64,000 nt of DNA from an uncultured Helicobacter sp. (GTDB lineage Bacteria > Campylobacterota > Campylobacteria > Campylobacterales > Helicobacteraceae). Every line of letters begins with the position of its first letter. Position 1 is the first letter of the stretch. The notes beneath the pieces were generated by a model. It was not told the origin of the DNA and made no database searches. It saw only the letters and a list, made by a program, of their open reading frames with translations. The DNA is taken from contig CALVDZ010000010.1 of assembly GCA_944326445.1 (NCBI GenBank), positions 1 to 64,000 on the forward strand. Reading direction: 5' to 3'. The translations under genes were made by a program, and so were the position numbers. Below, piece after piece: positions 17,509 through 27,272 of the stretch.

Positions 17509-18708
17509 TTAGACAAAGTTTCTAAAAAGCGCGCCCAAATCGACATTGGCGATTTGCTTGTGTGCGCATTTTTCAAAGATGCCCTGTGCGCCCTCGATGA
17601 GATCTTGGCTAGAGACGCCGTGGGCGATGGAGATTTTGGCTTCTAAAAACGCGCTAAGATGATCGCACACTTTCAAAAACTCGCCATATATGGGATCGAA
17701 TTTGTCTTCATTAAATCTCGCAAAAAACTCCGCGCCACTCTCGATATCGTGCCTAAAATACTCAATCTTATAGCGGTTGTGGAATTCATCTTGAGTAAAA
17801 TACATGATATCATCGCGGATATTGGGGGGGACTTTGCACAGAATCTTGTCATTGACAGCCTGACGCTCGATATTTTTGATAAACTCATCTAAGCCCTTAA
17901 CCGTGTGCTTGATAGGCGAGATGATATCGCGCGTGAGAATCTCGGGCAAATCGTGGAATAATCCGCACAAAAAGTGATTGATACGCATTTGCTTGCAGCA
18001 CCCCAAATCAAGGCTTAGGAGATAGGCACTAAGCGCGACTATGAGGGTGTGTCCTAGCACGGAAGTTGCGGGGATCCTAGGTGTCTGACTCCAGCGTTTT
18101 TGGAATCTAAGCTGCCCAAACATCGTGATGAGCTCACGCACATCTTCATAGAGCGCGATTTGCTGCATACCTGCGAGGTGGTAATGCTCCTCTACTTGCT
18201 TATCGATAGTGTTTTTGATATTTTGGACATCATACATTTTGGCATTAAAATGATAGATGATATCAAACTCCCACTTGGAGGCATAATAATGCGAGGCTTT
18301 GAGAATCTCGCGCTCAAGGTTTGAAGTGTGGGCGGTAAGATAACTCTCCATCTGTGGGAAAAACTCATACGCTCCCAAATCGGATTGAAGGTTTTGCATC
18401 ACAAAGCGCACAAGCTCCTGATTATGTGTTTTGACAAGCTGATGAAACACGGGAGGCTTGATATCAGTTAGCACAATGCGCTCAAAAAACTCATAGCAAA
18501 ACTGCAGTATCAGCCGCTCCCAATCAATCTCAACCTTGCGGATATGCTCCTCATAGCGCGCTAAAAGATAGGCGATGACAAATTTATGCGCTTGCTTATC
18601 AAGCTCGACAAACTCCACGGGCGTGGCTTGATCGTTCCAGCGACGGATAGAAGCGGCGATAAAGATTTTGCGCAAAAGGCTATTATTAAGGCGCGGAGTT
18701 TTTGGCAT
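17509..18708 (-). CDS. HD-domain protein (YfbR-like phosphohydrolase)
   Basis: A 399-residue protein. Residues about 215-330 form an HD domain: G-H-T-L-I-V-A then F-H-D-L-P-E-I-L-T-R-D, with a later Asp in F-L-K-V-C-D-H. This arrangement resembles the YfbR/5'-nucleotidase group. The N-terminal 200 residues look helical and match nothing I know. A nucleotide phosphohydrolase is likely, but the substrate is unknown. Operon with cmoA. Confidence 0.7.
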   Translation of the reverse strand: MPKTPRLNNSLLRKIFIAASIRRWNDQATPVEFVELDKQAHKFVIAYLLARYEEHIRKVEIDWERLILQFCYEFFERIVLTDIKPPVFHQLVKTHNQELVRFVMQNLQSDLGAYEFFPQMESYLTAHTSNLEREILKASHYYASKWEFDIIYHFNAKMYDVQNIKNTIDKQVEEHYHLAGMQQIALYEDVRELITMFGQLRFQKRWSQTPRIPATSVLGHTLIVALSAYLLSLDLGCCKQMRINHFLCGLFHDLPEILTRDIISPIKHTVKGLDEFIKNIERQAVNDKILCKVPPNIRDDIMYFTQDEFHNRYKIEYFRHDIESGAEFFARFNEDKFDPIYGEFLKVCDHLSAFLEAKISIAHGVSSQDLIEGAQGIFEKCAHKQIANVDLGALFRNFV

Positions 18709-18716
18709 AGGGATTC

Positions 18717-18887
18717 TTATTTTTTGTAATAATCGCCGCTAGCACCCACGCACTGCTGCGTGCATTGCCCCTTTTGGCAGATGGTTTGGCATTCTATGGC
18801 TTGGTAGGAGCCTATGGGTTTTTTGCTCGAGCAGCCGCTAAAAAGCACAAAGCCTAAAATTCCTAGGAAAATCATAAAATATCGCAT
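18717..18887 (-). CDS. Small cysteine-rich lipoprotein
   Basis: A 56-residue lipoprotein: a hydrophobic leader, lipobox L-F-S-G-C, then a short mature part with four more cysteines (E-C-Q-T-I-C-Q-K-G-Q-C-T-Q-Q-C), probably disulfide-linked. The ATG at 18887 follows AAAGGAG by five bases. Function is not recognised. It is 8 bases from the HD gene. Confidence 0.65.
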   Translation of the reverse strand: MRYFMIFLGILGFVLFSGCSSKKPIGSYQAIECQTICQKGQCTQQCVGASGDYYKK

Positions 18888-18956
18888 ACGCACTCCTTTA
18901 GGTTTCACAGATTCTGTGATGGAGAAGCATTTTGCATTCCTAGATTCTATTATTTT

Positions 18957-19136
18957 AATGCAAGTTTTTGCTTTGGCAAAAACTTGTGTATCGCTCGTGG
19001 AGAGTAAATCTCCACTCGCTCCGCTGCGCGTGCATACATTACGATTTTGGCAAGATTACAGAATCTTTTAGTGCCGCCACCTCATCAACGCCGCTTGAGT
19101 TAGCGTCTTTTCTATAAACCAAACTAGAGCTTATCA
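18957..19136. repeat. Two-hairpin intergenic repeat, copy 1
   Basis: About 180 bases, tandem with the next copy. Hairpin 1 is CAAGTTTTTGC (18961-18971) with its complement (18976-18986). Hairpin 2 is GTGGAGA (18997-19003) with TCTCCAC (19009-19015). Then come the conserved tail CGCTCCGCTGCGCGTGCATA and a block GTGCCGCCACCTCATCAACG. Other copies are at 19140, 38457, 44941 (inverted) and 63098. Stem sequences differ between copies but stay paired. Confidence 0.75.
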
Positions 19137-19139
19137 TTT

Positions 19140-19318
19140 TATGCAAGTTTTTGCTTTGGCAAAAACTTGTTGCCGCTCAAGCGGAATAAATCCGCTTTCG
19201 CTCCGCTGCGCGTGCATACAAAAGATTTTTTAGAATCTAAGTCGCGCCTTGGTGCCGCCACCTCATCAACGCCGCTTGAGTTAGCGTCTTTTCTATAAAC
19301 CAAACTAGATTCTATAAA
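19140..19318. repeat. Two-hairpin intergenic repeat, copy 2 (tandem)
   Basis: Same architecture as the preceding copy. Hairpin 1 is identical; hairpin 2 has a different stem, AAGCGGA with TCCGCTT, around an ATAAA loop. The copy runs to the stop codon of xth. The gap 18888-19318 contains nothing else. Confidence 0.75.
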
Positions 19319-20077
19319 TTAGTGTAAATCCACCTCTAATCCCACAGGGCAGTGATCGCTCCCAAAAATTTCAGGATAGATACTTGCACTCCTAAGTTTA
19401 GAATCTAGCACTTTAGAGCAGAGAAAATAATCAATCCGCCACCCCGTGTTGTTCTCCCGTGCCTTGCCCATATAGCTCCACCAGCTATACGCTCCCTCTA
19501 GTGTGGGGTAAAAATACCTAAAAGTATCTGTGAAGCCAGAATCGAGGAGTTTTGTCATCTTTTCGCGTTCCTCATCGGTAAATCCGGCGTTTCTGCGGTT
19601 GGTTTTGGGGTTTTTTAAATCGATTTCTTGGTGGGCGACATTGAGATCCCCGCACACGATTACGGGTTTGCTTTTTTCTAATGCTTTGAGGTAGGCACGG
19701 AAGTCGTCTTCCCACTCCATTCGGTATTCTAGCCGCTCTAGCTCGCGTTTGGAGTTTGGCGTATAGACATTGACGAGATAAAACTCCCTGTATTCTGCAC
19801 AGATAATCCGCCCTTCTTTGTCGTGGTGAGCAATCCCCATATCATAGGCGACGCTTAAGGGCTTAAGTTTGCTAAAAATCGCCACGCCAGAGTAGCCCTT
19901 TTTCTCTGCACTATTCCAATACTCCTCATAGTTTGGGAAGTCAAAAGTGGCTTGTTCGCGCTGCATTTTGGATTCTTGGATACAAAACACATCCGCATCA
20001 ATGGCATTAAAAAAATCCATAAAGCCCTTATTCATACACGCCCGAAGTCCATTTACATTCCACGAGATGAGTTTCAA
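19319..20077 (-). CDS. xth: Exodeoxyribonuclease III
   Basis: AP endonuclease and 3'-5' exonuclease for base-excision repair. The 252-residue protein shows M-K-L-I-S-W-N-V-N-G-L-R-A, I-Q-E-S-K (metal Glu), N-V-Y-T-P-N-S, C-G-D-L-N-V-A-H and the terminal G-S-D-H-C-P-V, the full endonuclease/exonuclease/phosphatase set. It starts 9 bases after the flavoprotein gene. Confidence 0.94.
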   Translation of the reverse strand: MKLISWNVNGLRACMNKGFMDFFNAIDADVFCIQESKMQREQATFDFPNYEEYWNSAEKKGYSGVAIFSKLKPLSVAYDMGIAHHDKEGRIICAEYREFYLVNVYTPNSKRELERLEYRMEWEDDFRAYLKALEKSKPVIVCGDLNVAHQEIDLKNPKTNRRNAGFTDEEREKMTKLLDSGFTDTFRYFYPTLEGAYSWWSYMGKARENNTGWRIDYFLCSKVLDSKLRSASIYPEIFGSDHCPVGLEVDLH

Positions 20078-20086
20078 ATCATCACC

Positions 20087-21043
20087 TTATTTAAGACGCT
20101 TTTTTATCTCTTGGGCGATTTGGTAGCCGTGATTGAGCCCTGCGGCTATGGAGCCACCGCTTTTTAGCGCAATATCCCCTGCCAAAAAGACATTTGGTAT
20201 GGAGCTTTCAAGCACTTCATTGGAGATGGGCGAGCCCTTTTCATCTAGCTCTAGCTGACATTTTTTCAAAAAATCAATGGGCGCGGCACCGCCTATGGCA
20301 TACACCACCCTATCAAAGACTTCACTTTGACTATCAGTAAAATTTACCTTGACTTTGCCCTCACTATCCTCTAGCCCCTCTATATCCACACCCAAGCGAG
20401 TTTTTAGCGCACCGCTTTGGATAGAATCTTGGAGTTGCTTGGCATTAGCATCATTGATACGGCTAAACTCCGTGCGACGATAGTTGAGTGTTGTATCATT
20501 ATCCTTGCAGAGCAAAGTCGCGTATTCTACCGCCGAGTTGCCACCGCCTACGATTAGCACTTTTTCATCGCTTTGGATATTGTTGGCATTAAACTGCACT
20601 TTTTTCCTAATTGTGGGAGGGATTGCGTAGCTTGGCTTGTTTGGCTGCCCCATTTTGCCAATAGCAATAACCACAAAACGCGCCTTAAAGCTCTGCCCAC
20701 CGCTGCTGTGAATCTCAAAAATATCGCCGACTTTTTGGATAGATTCTATATCGGTTTTGTAGTGAATGCGCTGCGTAGCAATGAGCTTGTCAAAAAGCTC
20801 TAGCGTGCTTTCTTTAGTCCCATCTACAAAGGCTATACTGCCCTTTAGATCCACTACTTGCCCTTTGTAGTCTTTATCCACGCGCTTACCATCTTTATAA
20901 AACTGCCTGATAGTCGCATTGTGCTGCTCGCTTTTTTCAAACACCACGACATTCTCAATGCCTAGCGCCGCACTCTCTACTGCCGCACCTATGCCGCCCG
21001 GACCACCGCCGATAATCGCTATATCATACACTTCAGCCATCAT
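20087..21043 (-). CDS. FAD/NAD(P)-dependent reductase, FqrB-like
   Basis: A 318-residue two-dinucleotide-binding flavoprotein: I-I-G-G-G-P-G-G-I-G-A-A near the start (FAD) and I-V-G-G-G-N-S-A-V-E near residue 170 (NADPH), then L-A-G-D-I-A near the end. It lacks the C-x-x-C redox pair of thioredoxin reductases. The block D-G-K-R-V-D-K-D-Y-K-G recalls H. pylori FqrB, the flavodoxin:quinone reductase, which would pass electrons between NADPH and flavodoxin. This assignment is from memory of that family. Confidence 0.7.
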   Translation of the reverse strand: MMAEVYDIAIIGGGPGGIGAAVESAALGIENVVVFEKSEQHNATIRQFYKDGKRVDKDYKGQVVDLKGSIAFVDGTKESTLELFDKLIATQRIHYKTDIESIQKVGDIFEIHSSGGQSFKARFVVIAIGKMGQPNKPSYAIPPTIRKKVQFNANNIQSDEKVLIVGGGNSAVEYATLLCKDNDTTLNYRRTEFSRINDANAKQLQDSIQSGALKTRLGVDIEGLEDSEGKVKVNFTDSQSEVFDRVVYAIGGAAPIDFLKKCQLELDEKGSPISNEVLESSIPNVFLAGDIALKSGGSIAAGLNHGYQIAQEIKKRLK

Positions 21044-21050
21044 TTCTCCT

Positions 21051-21290
21051 TTATGTTGATTTGTTCTTGGATGTAGTCGTTTGAGAATCTATATCTTGTA
21101 AAAAATCGTGTTTTTGCTGCTGGTTGGCGATTTTATTGAGATCTTCTGGCGTATCAAAGAGCACGCCCTCCATCATTTTGTTCTCGTCATCAAACTGCCC
21201 ATTTTTTAGCCCCCACAAAAACCCGAGCAGACCAAAAAATCCCAATATAAGAGAAACACCAAGCATAAAAGCCACGATTTCAACGCTCAA
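21051..21290 (-). CDS. ccoS: cbb3-type cytochrome oxidase assembly protein
   Basis: A 79-residue single-pass membrane protein. G-F-L-W-G-L-K-N-G-Q-F-D-D then G-V-L-F-D just after the membrane segment is the CcoS fingerprint. CcoS is needed for cofactor loading of the cbb3 terminal oxidase, the respiratory oxidase of Helicobacter. The start is a TTG preceded by AAGGATAG. The tail is a non-conserved S/T/K-rich stretch. Confidence 0.88.
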   Translation of the reverse strand: MSVEIVAFMLGVSLILGFFGLLGFLWGLKNGQFDDENKMMEGVLFDTPEDLNKIANQQQKHDFLQDIDSQTTTSKNKST

Positions 21291-21353
21291 CGCCTATCCT
21301 TCGATCGCACCTATATTGTGCCAAATTGTAATTAATAGAGTGATTGCCCATCA

Positions 21354-23408
21354 TCAAAAAAGCAAGTCCTCCTCGACATTTGTTACCGATGAAGTGTTTG
21401 GGGGGAGCTTGGATATATCAGTGTAGAGATATTCGCCATCTTGAAGTGTTTTTTTCATAATGCCACTTGGCATATCAAAGCGTCTTTTGATACCCGGCTC
21501 GATTTTGAGGAGCTTGCTAAAAAAGTATGAGTTCACTGGTGCTGCGACGATCCCGCCCGTCTCGGCAGGACCTATGGGGGTATTGTCATCGCGCCCATAC
21601 CAAATAATCGTCTGTATGCTTGGCGAAAATCCGCAAAACCAACCATCGATATTTTGGTTTGAAGTCCCCGTCTTGCCAGCGATCTCGAGATTTGCAGTGC
21701 GTGCCTTAAAGCCTGTGCCGCGATTAACCACATCACGCAAAATATTAGTTACCAAAAACGCTTGCTTGGGTTGTGTGTATTGGCGCGCAAGCAGAGGGAA
21801 CTCCTGCACTTCGCCCTGCACATTGATGATAGAATCTACCAAGCGCGGCGTGAGCATAGTGCCAGAGTTAGAAAACACAGAATAGAATTTCGCCGCTTCT
21901 AGAGGCGAGAGACTAAGGCTCCCTAGCACGATGGACATATCATTTGGCACATAGGGGAATCCAAAATCCTTAATACCCCTATAAATGAGATCAAATCCCA
22001 CCTGCTGCACGAGATTAAGCGTCGCGAGATTAGCAGATTTGCGCAATGCTTCGTGGAGACTGATAAGCCCGCCATACGCTCCCACATTTTTAGGCTTCCA
22101 CACCTCTTCTTCCTCCTGTGTGGCACTCTCCACTTCTTTGGTGCTTTCGTTTGTGTTGCTACCAAACTTGCGCGGTGCATCCACCACGCGCCACGCCGGA
22201 GAATAGCCCCTATCAAAGGCTACGAGGTAGATAAATGGTTTAATGCTAGAGCCAAATTGTCGCTTTGCCTGTGTGGCGCGATTAAATACAGATTTTTTGT
22301 AATCCACACCACCCACGAGAGCTAGAATCTTGCCACTTTGGGATTCTGTGACAACCATCGCGCCATTGAGCTCGCCATATCGTTGTGTCGATGTCTCTTG
22401 GGGCTTTGCATAGATGAGATCCTCTGAATCTACCTCCTCACGCATAAAGGTTTTGGGATAATGCTCTAGCAAACGCTCATTAATCTTGCTATATCCATAG
22501 CGTAACGCTTCTTGGGCGATGTTTTGGTAGTCTAAATCTATTGTGAGATTAATTTTGTAGCCACCTGTTTTGATATCTGGATACATTGGAGTGAGTTGGC
22601 GCACGACTTCATCGACTACATAGGGCGCGGCATTTTGCGTGAGACTCTTATCATTATAGACTTGTGGAATCTCGACGATGGCGAGATCGTATTCCTCCTG
22701 TGTGATCCAACCAATATCCTTTAGCCTATCGAGGATATTGTTCGCGCGCCCTAGGGAATGTTGGAGATTTTTGGAGGGATCGTAAGTATCGGGGGCTTTA
22801 GGAAGTCCCATAAGCATACACATTTCTTTGAGCGTGAGTTCGTTTAGATTTTTGTGAAAATACCCAAGCGCAGCAGTTTTGACGCCATAGTAGCCGTGCC
22901 CTAAAAAAATGTAATTGAGATAAATCTCTAAAATATCTTCCTTGCTCATATTTTGCTCTAGCACGATGGCAAACATTGCCTCTTTTATCTTGCGCTTAAG
23001 CGTGCGCTCTGGCGTAAGTGCGATATTTTTGACGACTTGTTGGGTGAGTGTGCTGCCACCCTCGGAGTATTTGAGATTTTTGAGATTTTTGACAATAGCG
23101 CGGGAGATCGCATCGGGATTTACCCCTATATGCTCAAAAAATAGCGTATCCTCCACCGCTAAGAGAATCTCTATCACACGCGGAGGTATCTCCTCAAATT
23201 TTGCATACAATCGGTAATGCTGATCAAAGAGATTGGCTACTAGTCGCCCCTTCCTATCAAAAAGCTGCGTGGTAATATCCATCTTGTGGCGCTTGACAGA
23301 TTCTATCTCATCTTGCACCTCTGCATACACACTATGGAGATACGCGACAACACCCAAAAGGGCGGCGGTGAAGACAACCCCAATGCTATATCGTATTACA
23401 CGCCACAC
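21354..23408 (-). CDS. Penicillin-binding protein 1A (bifunctional)
   Basis: Polymerises and cross-links peptidoglycan. The 684 residues contain one N-terminal membrane segment, a GT51 glycosyltransferase domain (E-D-T-L-F-F-E-H-I-G, E-G-G-S-T-L-T-Q-Q-V-V-K-N) and a transpeptidase domain with the active-site motif S-S-I-K (in F-G-S-S-I-K-P-F-I-Y), S-A-N and K-T-G-T-S-N. The start is a GTG at 23408 without a strong ribosome site. The gene is flanked by ccoS and the chemoreceptor. Confidence 0.92.
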   Translation of the reverse strand: MWRVIRYSIGVVFTAALLGVVAYLHSVYAEVQDEIESVKRHKMDITTQLFDRKGRLVANLFDQHYRLYAKFEEIPPRVIEILLAVEDTLFFEHIGVNPDAISRAIVKNLKNLKYSEGGSTLTQQVVKNIALTPERTLKRKIKEAMFAIVLEQNMSKEDILEIYLNYIFLGHGYYGVKTAALGYFHKNLNELTLKEMCMLMGLPKAPDTYDPSKNLQHSLGRANNILDRLKDIGWITQEEYDLAIVEIPQVYNDKSLTQNAAPYVVDEVVRQLTPMYPDIKTGGYKINLTIDLDYQNIAQEALRYGYSKINERLLEHYPKTFMREEVDSEDLIYAKPQETSTQRYGELNGAMVVTESQSGKILALVGGVDYKKSVFNRATQAKRQFGSSIKPFIYLVAFDRGYSPAWRVVDAPRKFGSNTNESTKEVESATQEEEEVWKPKNVGAYGGLISLHEALRKSANLATLNLVQQVGFDLIYRGIKDFGFPYVPNDMSIVLGSLSLSPLEAAKFYSVFSNSGTMLTPRLVDSIINVQGEVQEFPLLARQYTQPKQAFLVTNILRDVVNRGTGFKARTANLEIAGKTGTSNQNIDGWFCGFSPSIQTIIWYGRDDNTPIGPAETGGIVAAPVNSYFFSKLLKIEPGIKRRFDMPSGIMKKTLQDGEYLYTDISKLPPNTSSVTNVEEDLLF

Positions 23409-23423
23409 GATAGACTCTAGATT

Positions 23424-24740
23424 CTAAGCTTTGCTTTGTGAGCCTTGGAGATCGTCTATCTTGGCTTGGATTTCGCTATGAATCTCTCCATAGAGCTCAT
23501 CAATGCAGCTCATCACGCCATCACTGCCCTTTTCCATCGCCGAGACTTTCTCTTGTATGCAGGACTTTGGACATCCGATAGTAGGATCTTCGATGGCATT
23601 AACCAGTGAGATAGCCTGCGTATGCACTTCTTCATGGAATGAATCAAGCTTCTTGTATCCATTAGTATGACTAAAGAGCTCCTTGCCGCGTCCTTCAAAA
23701 TACCATTTGCCAAGGCGACAGCTCCTGTGATCGACTTTGTTAAAGCTATCTTTGATCCCAAATAAGAATCCATAGAGATTGTTTTTATACACCGTGTGAT
23801 CGAGTTTGGCAAGTGTGCAAAATATCTGTGAGCTAAGAGATGAGGAGATTTGGTTATTGACGAGGTTACCGACTTTGAGTTCATTGATGATATCAGTGAG
23901 CGAGGCAATCACATCTCTTACGACATTTGTCGCGGTATTTGTCTCTTCGGTGCCACTTTGGATATCGTTGGCTTCTTGCTGCATAGATTTTACTACCACT
24001 GCAATTTCCTTCGTGGCTTTTTGGGTTTTTTCTGCGAGTTTGCGCACCTCATCTGCCACCACGGCAAAGCCGCGCCCATGCTCGCCCGCACGCGCTGCCT
24101 CAATCGCAGCATTGAGTGCTAGGAGATTTGTCTGCTCTGCGATATCATCGATGAGTGAAACGACATTAGTGATTTCATCACTTCTTTGCGCGAGTGAATC
24201 CACAAGCTGCGTGGAGATTTGCATTTTTTCATACAAAACTTCAATCTTATCAAGCGCATCATTGCTCATCTCGCGTCCGCTCTCTGCTTTTTGCACAGAT
24301 TCACTAGCGCGTGCGACGACTTCAGCCGATAGCTCGAGGACATCTTGCAAGGCAGATTGTGTGCCCACGATACCATTTGCCATAGATTTGCTATATGTGT
24401 CAAAGAGATCAAAGCCCCCACTCCTATCGCTGCGCAAATCCACGGCCATAGCAGAATAATACATCACATCGCCCACCTTTTTAGTGGCAATCCTAAATTC
24501 TCCCATCGGCAACGAGAGAGAAGTGGCATTGTGATTCAAATGAGCGACAAATGTGTCAAGGTTTTGCATTTGCTGGGCGGCTTTGTTTTTAAAGACAACC
24601 TCGCCATTTTTGATACCTATGATGATTTCTTGTTGTGTAAATCCTAGAGCCTCTTTGTAATGCTCAAGTTCTTCTTTAAGATGGTGGATTTCTTTGTCAA
24701 AATTATGCTGATCTTTTGTGTGTTTTTTTGAACCAAACAT
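23424..24740 (-). CDS. Soluble chemoreceptor with CZB domain (TlpD-like)
   Basis: A 438-residue methyl-accepting protein without membrane segments. The signalling hairpin tip [19 protein letters not shown] is near residue 200, and the C-terminal zinc-binding CZB domain holds [11 protein letters not shown] and later His residues. H. pylori TlpD has this layout and senses energy or oxidative stress. The ATG at 24740 follows GGGGAG; the frame is open 32 codons further up but with unlikely sequence. The N-terminal 90 residues suggest a PAS-like sensor. Confidence 0.88.
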   Translation of the reverse strand: MFGSKKHTKDQHNFDKEIHHLKEELEHYKEALGFTQQEIIIGIKNGEVVFKNKAAQQMQNLDTFVAHLNHNATSLSLPMGEFRIATKKVGDVMYYSAMAVDLRSDRSGGFDLFDTYSKSMANGIVGTQSALQDVLELSAEVVARASESVQKAESGREMSNDALDKIEVLYEKMQISTQLVDSLAQRSDEITNVVSLIDDIAEQTNLLALNAAIEAARAGEHGRGFAVVADEVRKLAEKTQKATKEIAVVVKSMQQEANDIQSGTEETNTATNVVRDVIASLTDIINELKVGNLVNNQISSSLSSQIFCTLAKLDHTVYKNNLYGFLFGIKDSFNKVDHRSCRLGKWYFEGRGKELFSHTNGYKKLDSFHEEVHTQAISLVNAIEDPTIGCPKSCIQEKVSAMEKGSDGVMSCIDELYGEIHSEIQAKIDDLQGSQSKA

Positions 24741-24895
24741 AGCACTCGCTCCCCTATTTAAGTTTTTGTTAAGATTCAAGGACTCCGTGCCAATTATGCC
24801 ATAAAAACCCAAAAAAGCACCAAAAATTCGCGCCAAACTTTGCCAAATCTCACGCCAAAATCCAAAAAATTATCATAAATTTTGCACAAGAATTA

Positions 24896-24904
24896 TGCTA
24901 CAAT
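24896..24904 (+). promoter_or_regulatory. Extended -10 for fur
   Basis: TGCTACAAT, a good match to the sigma-80 extended -10, 44 bases before the fur ATG. The surrounding A+T-rich DNA could hold Fur autoregulatory sites, but none is clear. Confidence 0.6.
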
Positions 24905-24947
24905 CTCAAAATGCATTAAATTTTGATAACAAAGGCAGGGCAACGCG

Positions 24948-25403
24948 ATGATTGGCAGCAAACGACTAGAAACACTTGATACGATTTTGGATCGCTTACG
25001 CACAGAGATTAGACGCAATGGCTTAAAAAACTCCAAGCAGCGCGAGGAGATTCTCACTGTGTTGTATAAAAGTGGCACGCACCTAAGCCCTGAAGAGATT
25101 ACCAACAAAATCCGCACCACAGACAAAAACGCGAGTATCTCGTCGGTGTATAGAATCTTAAGCTTCCTAGAAAAGAGTGGGTTTATTACCGCGCTAGAGG
25201 CCGATAAGAGCGGCAGACGCTATGAGATAGCCGCCAAGGAGCATCACGATCACATCATCTGTCTGGATTGTGGCGATATCATCGAGTTTGTCGATCCCCA
25301 AATCGAGAGCCTGCAGATTAAAATCGCTCAAGAATTTGGTGCCAAACTCATCAGCCACGATATGCGGCTTTTTGTCAAATGCGCCAAATGCCAAATGTCG
25401 TAG
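24948..25403 (+). CDS. fur: Ferric uptake regulator
   Basis: Iron-responsive repressor of 151 residues. The winged-helix part has N-G-L-K-N-S-K-Q-R-E-E and S-S-V-Y-R-I-L; the metal part has A-A-K-E-H-H-D-H-I-I-C and the two C-x-x-C pairs C-L-D-C-G and C-A-K-C. It resembles H. pylori Fur over its length, including the N-terminal extension R-L-E-T-L. Fur rather than PerR is chosen on this resemblance. Confidence 0.93.
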   Translation: MIGSKRLETLDTILDRLRTEIRRNGLKNSKQREEILTVLYKSGTHLSPEEITNKIRTTDKNASISSVYRILSFLEKSGFITALEADKSGRRYEIAAKEHHDHIICLDCGDIIEFVDPQIESLQIKIAQEFGAKLISHDMRLFVKCAKCQMS

Positions 25404-25812
25404 GTATTTGTGTATTGGGCTTAACCCCGCAATGGAGCAAAATCCACAACCACCACAAAGCAAATTTATAGAATCTAAAAACCCTCACAAAGATTCTCTA
25501 AAAGCGGTGTATTAGCGCAAACAAAGTAAGAGAAAATCGCCCCCCTTAGTAAGCAATGAATACAATAAGCAATAAATAAACTTCCTATCAGCAATAACTT
25601 TAGAATCTAGAGCAAAACAAACAGATCTGCTCCACAAACGACAAATTAAGCGTGGTGTTACGAAGTGCGGTGGGCTAGATTCTGTGCGCCAAAAAGTAAG
25701 ATGATGAGAGATAAAACATCGCAAACGACAAAAATCCCTATCGTATGCAATCTAGCAGGGGGCAATCCGCCCAAAAAGAGCGGATTGTGTAAAGCTAATC
25801 TAGAGCTAGGTT
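25404..25812. other. Intergenic region without a gene
   Basis: Between fur and the convergent DUF3015 gene. No credible gene or tRNA is seen. It contains scattered AGATTCT words and the hairpin listed at 25763-25787. Confidence 0.6.
25763..25787 (-). terminator. Possible transcript-end hairpin after DUF3015 gene
   Basis: CAATCCGC pairs with GCGGATTG (8 bp) around a nine-base loop, 26 bases past the stop. No T run follows on the minus strand, so intrinsic termination is uncertain. Confidence 0.4.
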
Positions 25813-26250
25813 TTAGAGCGTAGCAGCATTGCTTAGCACATCTGCCATTTGCGCATCTTTGCTCGCATAGAGTTTGTTGTAGTTTTCTTGAAGTGCTATC
25901 TTGAAGCCTTCTTTGTCCTCTACTTGGAGGAGTTCTACAAATGTATCGAGAGTTTCACCCTTGCCCTGTGCGATTTCTTTAGAGAGTGCGTCCATATTTG
26001 AAGCCACAAACTCCTGTGTCCTTGTGTCCATCACAAGCCCTTGCCATTGACAACCAGAAGTTCCTGAAGTGATACCAAAAGTCTGGTTTCCTGAAGTGCT
26101 GTTTGTCGTGATTTGGAAGAGATTCCAAATAAGCCCTTGCTTGTCGATGAGTTTAGAACCCAAACCACAGCCAACATTTGTATTTGCTGCTGCAAACGCG
26201 CTACTGACCAATACACTAGCTAGTGCTAGACTTCCGAGAAACTTTCTCAT
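25813..26250 (-). CDS. DUF3015-family exported protein
   Basis: A 145-residue periplasmic protein with a clear signal peptide ending A-F-A-A-A. The mature part begins with N-V-G-C-G-L-G-S and contains G-T-S-G-C-Q-W, a two-cysteine arrangement typical of DUF3015. Function unknown. Monocistronic by context. Confidence 0.75.
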   Translation of the reverse strand: MRKFLGSLALASVLVSSAFAAANTNVGCGLGSKLIDKQGLIWNLFQITTNSTSGNQTFGITSGTSGCQWQGLVMDTRTQEFVASNMDALSKEIAQGKGETLDTFVELLQVEDKEGFKIALQENYNKLYASKDAQMADVLSNAATL

Positions 26251-26537
26251 TTCTACTTGCTCCTTATAAAAAGATGGTAGGCGAAGTGCCTATGCTGGAA
26301 TGGTAGCTAAACATAGGTAAGCTCTTTCTTAAAGCCTTAATGGATTTGTGAGTGCGTGTGTTTTATGAGATTCTATAAATACCCCTCCCCTAGTCCCACG
26401 CCGCATTCTCGCAAAGTCCGCACCAAGCGAGGCTATCCTTTGGGATTTATAAAAACCAAATCTTATAATTTAAGTTTTTCTAACGCACCGCCCATTATAA
26501 TACCGCTTTTAATCTTAGTTTGCGTAAGGATTGTGCA

Positions 26538-27251
26538 ATGGGAAGAGCATTTGAATACCGCAGGGCAGCAAAGGAAAAGCGATGGGATAAGATGAGCAAG
26601 GTTTTCCCCAAGCTCGCCAAGGCTATCACGGTGGCGGCAAAAGAGGGCGGGAGCGATCCAGCGATGAATGCCAAGCTCCGCACCGCTATCGCCAATGCCA
26701 AAGCCCAAAATATGCCAAAGGACAATATCGATGCCGCCATAAAGCGCGCAAGCGGCAAAGATGGGCAGTTTAGCGAGATCACTTATGAGGGCAAAGCCGC
26801 CAATGGCGTGCTCATCTTTATCGAATGCACCACAGACAACCCCACGCGCACGATTGCCAATATCAAAAGCTACTTCAACAAAACCCCCGGTAGCCAAATC
26901 GTGCCCAATGGCTCGCTAGAGTTTATGTTTGCACGCAAGAGCGTGTTTGAGCTTGCTAAGCCAGATTCTATGAATCTAGAGGAGCTAGAACTAGAGCTCA
27001 TCGACTATGGGCTAGAGGAGCTAGAATCTCGCGATGATGGCGTGGTAGTGGTGTATGGGGATTACAAAGACTTTGGCAAGCTAAGTGAAGGCTTTGAAAA
27101 GCTAGCAATCCCACTGAGCAAGGCAACCCTGCAACGAATCCCAACAAGCCCTATCGCACTAAGCGAGGAGCAAATCCTCGAGGCAGAAAAACTGCTCGAT
27201 AAAATTGAAGAAGATGACGATGTCCAAGCCGTCTATACCAATATCCAATAG
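26538..27251 (+). CDS. YebC/PmpR-family protein
   Basis: A 237-residue member of the YebC/TACO1 family, long annotated as transcription regulators and more recently linked to relief of ribosome stalling. The N-terminus [16 protein letters not shown] and [14 protein letters not shown] are diagnostic. The ATG at 26538 is chosen on the conserved M-G-R-A start with TAAGGA upstream. Confidence 0.92.
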   Translation: MGRAFEYRRAAKEKRWDKMSKVFPKLAKAITVAAKEGGSDPAMNAKLRTAIANAKAQNMPKDNIDAAIKRASGKDGQFSEITYEGKAANGVLIFIECTTDNPTRTIANIKSYFNKTPGSQIVPNGSLEFMFARKSVFELAKPDSMNLEELELELIDYGLEELESRDDGVVVVYGDYKDFGKLSEGFEKLAIPLSKATLQRIPTSPIALSEEQILEAEKLLDKIEEDDDVQAVYTNIQ

Positions 27252-27272
27252 CCCCACACACTAGGAGCAGCG

